Shown: piece by piece, positions 61,508 through 64,000 of the stretch | Layout: each line of letters starts with the position of its first letter | Position numbering within the stretch: the first letter of the stretch is position 1 | Assembly (NCBI RefSeq): GCF_015487465.1 | Contig: NZ_WFPS01000082.1 | Span: 1 to 64,000, forward strand | Reading direction: 5' to 3' | Length of the DNA: 64,000 nucleotides | Origin: Persephonella sp. | GTDB taxonomy: Bacteria; Aquificota; Aquificia; Aquificales; Hydrogenothermaceae | The notes under the pieces: model-generated | Databases searched by the model: none | Told to the model about the DNA's origin: nothing | What the model saw: only the letters and a program-made list of their open reading frames with translations | Translations under genes and position numbers: made by a program

Positions 61508-62773
61508 TTAATCAAAATATTTTAAAAGGCTCAGATCTTTATTTTGAGCTATAGATGCAAGGAGAGCCTGATATGCTGTTCTTGCTTTCTCAAGCTCGGT
61601 TATGGCTCCTGCATAATCGGCATCTTCCAGTTTAGAAATGAGGTTTTGAAGCTCTACATACTGCTGTTGACCAATCATCTTTAAATCATCGGCAACATTT
61701 ATCTGGGTTCCTACTATTGATCTATGTTGGGACACTTTGTTAAATCCAAGATCAAAGGTGTCTAATATTCTTCTTGTTTCACCTATTCTTTTACTTAAAG
61801 AACCGGAAGAATCAGATACAGATATGTTTATATCAGGGTCTTTTCCAGATAGCCCTAATCTGTAAACACCGTCTCTATCCTGAAATACAAATGCCTCAAC
61901 CAGTTTATTTCCGTCTGGATCCGTATTAGATGGATTTGTGTTTATAGCATTAACAAGATCGTTAAGGGTCATACTGCTGTCGTAAGCCACGGTAAAAGAA
62001 GATGAACCGTAGCTAATGGTAAGGTTTCCAGTTTCTCCTGCTCCTACTATGTTATCTGTTGGGGAGGTATATCCCATATCAGAGTAATATGCCGGCAGTT
62101 TGGAAAGATCTCCCTGATCAATTATCTGGAGAATATCGTCTATCGCTTTCACAACACCTATTTTATAGCTGACTTCGTCAGGATCAACGGTATTATTTGA
62201 GTTGGAGTCTACCCATACGCCTGATTGAATAGTTCCAAGATAATCTTTTCCAATAAATGTTGTATTAAGTTCAACACCGGGAGCTACAGGGACGGTTGTA
62301 TCAACAAACTCACCCTGATATATACCCCTTTGATCAAATGGATCTATCTGGGATTTTACACCTCCAAATATTCTTGAATCTCCTATAGATACATTTGCCT
62401 GTTTTATTATGTAATTTCTCATTGACTGGAAATAGTCCTTAAAAATCTGGGCATCTTCATAATCAAGAACACCTGTATTGAGAATGTTGACTATGTCAAC
62501 CCTTACCTCTTTACTGGTTTCTACAATGTCTCCCAATGTGGATTCTGCGATGTCTAAACTGGTTTTTACAAGATCTATGTTTCTGTTGAAAGTCTGAATG
62601 TCCTCACTTAATCTTTTGAAACGGAGAGATCTTACATTATCAACGGTATTGTCAGAAGGAGTTAGAATTTTTTTGCCAGAGGCAAGCTCTTTTGTATATC
62701 TTTCAAGATCCTTTTCTCTTATCCTGTCGTATTTTATAAATGTATCAAAAAAGGCTATATCAGGAATTCTCAT
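61508..62773 (-). CDS. flgL: Flagellar hook-associated protein FlgL (HAP3)
   Basis: 421 aa from ATG 62773 (AGGTGA 7 bp upstream). N-terminal RIPDIAFFDTFIKYDRIREK and ELASGKKILTPSDNTVDNVR are typical of the flagellin/FlgL D0-D1 domain, and FNRNIDLVKTSLDIAESTLG and NVSIGDSRIFGG are FlgL motifs. The C-terminus LQNLISKLEDADYAGAITEL with AYQALLASIAQ is characteristic. It joins hook and filament. Expressed from its own sigma-28 promoter upstream, and probably also read from flgK. Confidence 0.93.
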   Translation of the reverse strand: MRIPDIAFFDTFIKYDRIREKDLERYTKELASGKKILTPSDNTVDNVRSLRFKRLSEDIQTFNRNIDLVKTSLDIAESTLGDIVETSKEVRVDIVNILNTGVLDYEDAQIFKDYFQSMRNYIIKQANVSIGDSRIFGGVKSQIDPFDQRGIYQGEFVDTTVPVAPGVELNTTFIGKDYLGTIQSGVWVDSNSNNTVDPDEVSYKIGVVKAIDDILQIIDQGDLSKLPAYYSDMGYTSPTDNIVGAGETGNLTISYGSSSFTVAYDSSMTLNDLVNAINTNPSNTDPDGNKLVEAFVFQDRDGVYRLGLSGKDPDINISVSDSSGSLSKRIGETRRILDTFDLGFNKVSQHRSIVGTQINVADDLKMIGQQQYVELQNLISKLEDADYAGAITELEKARTAYQALLASIAQNKDLSLLKYFD

Positions 62774-62808
62774 AACCAATCACCTGACTTTATTCAGTTT
62801 TGAGCTTA

Positions 62809-62835
62809 TTATCGGTATTAATAATTTATTTTTTA
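62809..62835 (-). promoter_or_regulatory. Sigma-28 (FliA)-type promoter of flgL
   Basis: On the minus strand TAAAAAAT (62828-62835), 11 bp, ACCGATAA (62809-62816). The -35 octamer and spacing are the same as at flagellin, and the -10 differs from the consensus at one base. It lies between flgK and flgL, 36 bp before the flgL ATG. Confidence 0.82.
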
Positions 62836-62839
62836 GTAA

Positions 62840-64000
62840 TCACTTAACAAGATTTAAGACAGTCTGTAAAAGCTCATCTGTTACATTTATTATTTTAGCA
62901 GAAGCCTCATATGCCCTTTGGAGTTTTGTCAGGTTAATAAGTTCCTCATCAATATTTACTGAAGATATTTCCTTTATCTTCTGGTCTATACTCTCAAGTA
63001 AAAATCCAGAATCTTCAGCAAGGGTTTTTATCTTTGAAAGTTCAGAAGACACAGGTGCTACCATATTTGAGCTGTAAAACTCATGGAATGATTTTTCTTT
63101 TATAAGGTTATAGTTTACGGTGTTATTCAGGTTGTATGTTATCCCACCAATGGTGATAGATCCATCTGCAAGCAGGTCTGTTTCCTCAGCAGCGGTTAAA
63201 ACACCGGTTATGTCATCTTTAATCTTAATTATCTTCTTTATATTTGTGTTGTCTGAATTTGTGTAAGCAGGGTCTGATGCAGCAGCTATCTGTTTTGGGT
63301 CTGTTATGTTTACAACTATATTTGATGCATCAATATTTGTTAGTGAGCTTTCTGGATCTATTCCAAAAAAGTCAATACCTGTGTTTCCATTAAGATCATA
63401 ACCCTGTCTGTGCTGTTTGTTTACCACAAGTGTGAGTGTTGCTGTAAAATCATTCAGCTGATTTATAGCTTCATTTACTTTTTTTATCCCCTTTAAATAT
63501 CCACCTATTTTGCCGTTTCCTAATATATCTGTTATATCGTTTCCTCCCACCCTTACAACAGGATTTCCTGAGCTGTCTGTTTCAAATGTTGCATTGCTCA
63601 CCTGATCGTATACAACAAGGGAAAAGCCTTTTGCCGTAAAAAGATCAACGGTTTTGTCCTCGTTTATCCTGATTTTCACATCAATGAGAGATGAGATCTC
63701 TTTAAGAACCCTGTCCCTTTCATCTAAAAACTCATTCAATCTTACTTCATCGTTGAAAAAGAACTTTATATTTTTGTTTACATAGGCAAGCTGTTTTGTA
63801 AGGTTGTTAAGTTTCTGGAGGTTGTCTTTTATGGAAAGGGAGGTTTTTTCTTTTATATTCTGGAGAGAGTTGTAATCATTTCTGATCCTGCCTACAAGGG
63901 CTGTAGCTTTTGATATAACAGAGTATCTTGCCGCAAGGTCGTCCGGATTGACAGCAACATCGTTAAACGAGTTGAAAAAATCATTAAGTTGGGAAGAAAG
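62840..64000 (-). CDS. flgK: Flagellar hook-associated protein FlgK (HAP1), 5'-truncated by window edge
   Basis: The frame is open to base 64000, so the N-terminal D0/D1 part is outside the window and the ATG at 63739 is internal. The first visible residues (SSQLNDFFNSFNDVAVNPDD then LAARYSVISKATALVGRI) match the FlgK D1 region. Further on are VNKQHRQGYDLNGNTGIDFF, and the C-terminal ELINLTKLQRAYEASAKIIN with DELLQTVLNLV, the FlgK D0 signature. 386 residues are visible of a usual 500-650. It forms the first junction layer on the hook, and precedes flgL. Confidence 0.93.
   Translation of the reverse strand, partial: LSSQLNDFFNSFNDVAVNPDDLAARYSVISKATALVGRIRNDYNSLQNIKEKTSLSIKDNLQKLNNLTKQLAYVNKNIKFFFNDEVRLNEFLDERDRVLKEISSLIDVKIRINEDKTVDLFTAKGFSLVVYDQVSNATFETDSSGNPVVRVGGNDITDILGNGKIGGYLKGIKKVNEAINQLNDFTATLTLVVNKQHRQGYDLNGNTGIDFFGIDPESSLTNIDASNIVVNITDPKQIAAASDPAYTNSDNTNIKKIIKIKDDITGVLTAAEETDLLADGSITIGGITYNLNNTVNYNLIKEKSFHEFYSSNMVAPVSSELSKIKTLAEDSGFLLESIDQKIKEISSVNIDEELINLTKLQRAYEASAKIINVTDELLQTVLNLVK

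Noticed and set aside
63737-63739. ATG as start of flgK
   Set aside because: Upstream sequence in the same frame to base 64000 has clear FlgK D1 residues.
1-64000. tRNA, rRNA, CRISPR or mobile element
   Set aside because: No cloverleaf with a T-loop, no regular short repeats and no transposase frames were found on reading. The only recombinase is Xer-like and lies in a housekeeping context. A tRNAscan or IS search was not possible here.

Overview
The window looks like a chromosomal segment of a thermophilic chemolithotroph of the Aquificota, most like Hydrogenothermaceae (Persephonella or Sulfurihydrogenibium relatives). The grounds are AT-rich DNA, Lys/Glu-rich proteins, tightly packed mixed-function operons, an archaeal-type 3-dehydroquinate synthase II, a sulfide:quinone oxidoreductase-like flavoprotein, a class II ribonucleotide reductase and an Aquifex-like flagellin. 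Genus-level placement is inference. I saw no tRNA, rRNA, CRISPR array, insertion sequence or prophage.

Layout. 1-5 kb: B12-dependent ribonucleotide reductase (cut by the window edge) overlapping a cobalamin adenosyltransferase, then an exported thioredoxin-fold protein. 4.8-7.6 kb (minus): six-gene operon with a small membrane protein, prepilin peptidase, ModE-type DNA-binding domain, unknown membrane protein, heptose-1-P adenylyltransferase and PgsA. 7.7-9.6 kb (plus): DksA-like protein and GatA. 9.6-14.5 kb (minus): a chemoreceptor with a c-type heme motif, two MacB-like permeases without an ATPase, a TonB-like protein. 14.5-15.5 kb: GpsA. 15.5-25.0 kb (minus): a probable long operon of FliM-like, FliN-like, sensor kinase, sigma-54 activator, MutS2, DJ-1/PfpI, ROK kinase and two unknowns. 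25-33 kb: PabB, Xer recombinase, UbiX, DedA, UspA, LeuRS, unknown exported protein, RsmI. 33-45 kb (minus): barrel-like protein, RND efflux trio, Crp-type regulator, MCE protein, dehydroquinate synthase II, UbiE-like methyltransferase, CysS. 45-57 kb: zinc-ribbon protein with HyuAB, cyclophilin, RadC, FabZ-UbiA-HAD, HtrA-NadD-ClpS, SQR-like flavoprotein with a 40-residue downstream gene. 57.5-64 kb: flagellar filament genes (flagellin, FlaG, FliD, FliS, FliT-position gene; FlgL and FlgK on the other strand, FlgK cut by the edge).

How parts fit. Motility links distant parts: a FliM/FliN-like pair at 24-25 kb sits with a kinase/sigma-54 activator pair resembling FlgS/FlgR, and three sigma-28-type promoters (flagellin, flgL, heme chemoreceptor) imply a shared late flagellar regulon. 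The most unusual observations are two genes whose reading frames begin, after strong Shine-Dalgarno sites, at non-standard codons: ATT for the FliN-like gene and ATA for the DedA gene. Others are the heme-c chemoreceptor, the FliM-like protein with a CheY-binding-type N-terminus but only half a SpoA domain, paired operator-like palindromes upstream of the SQR gene, an inverted repeat joining the flagellin -10 element to its ribosome binding site, and a small gene after SQR.
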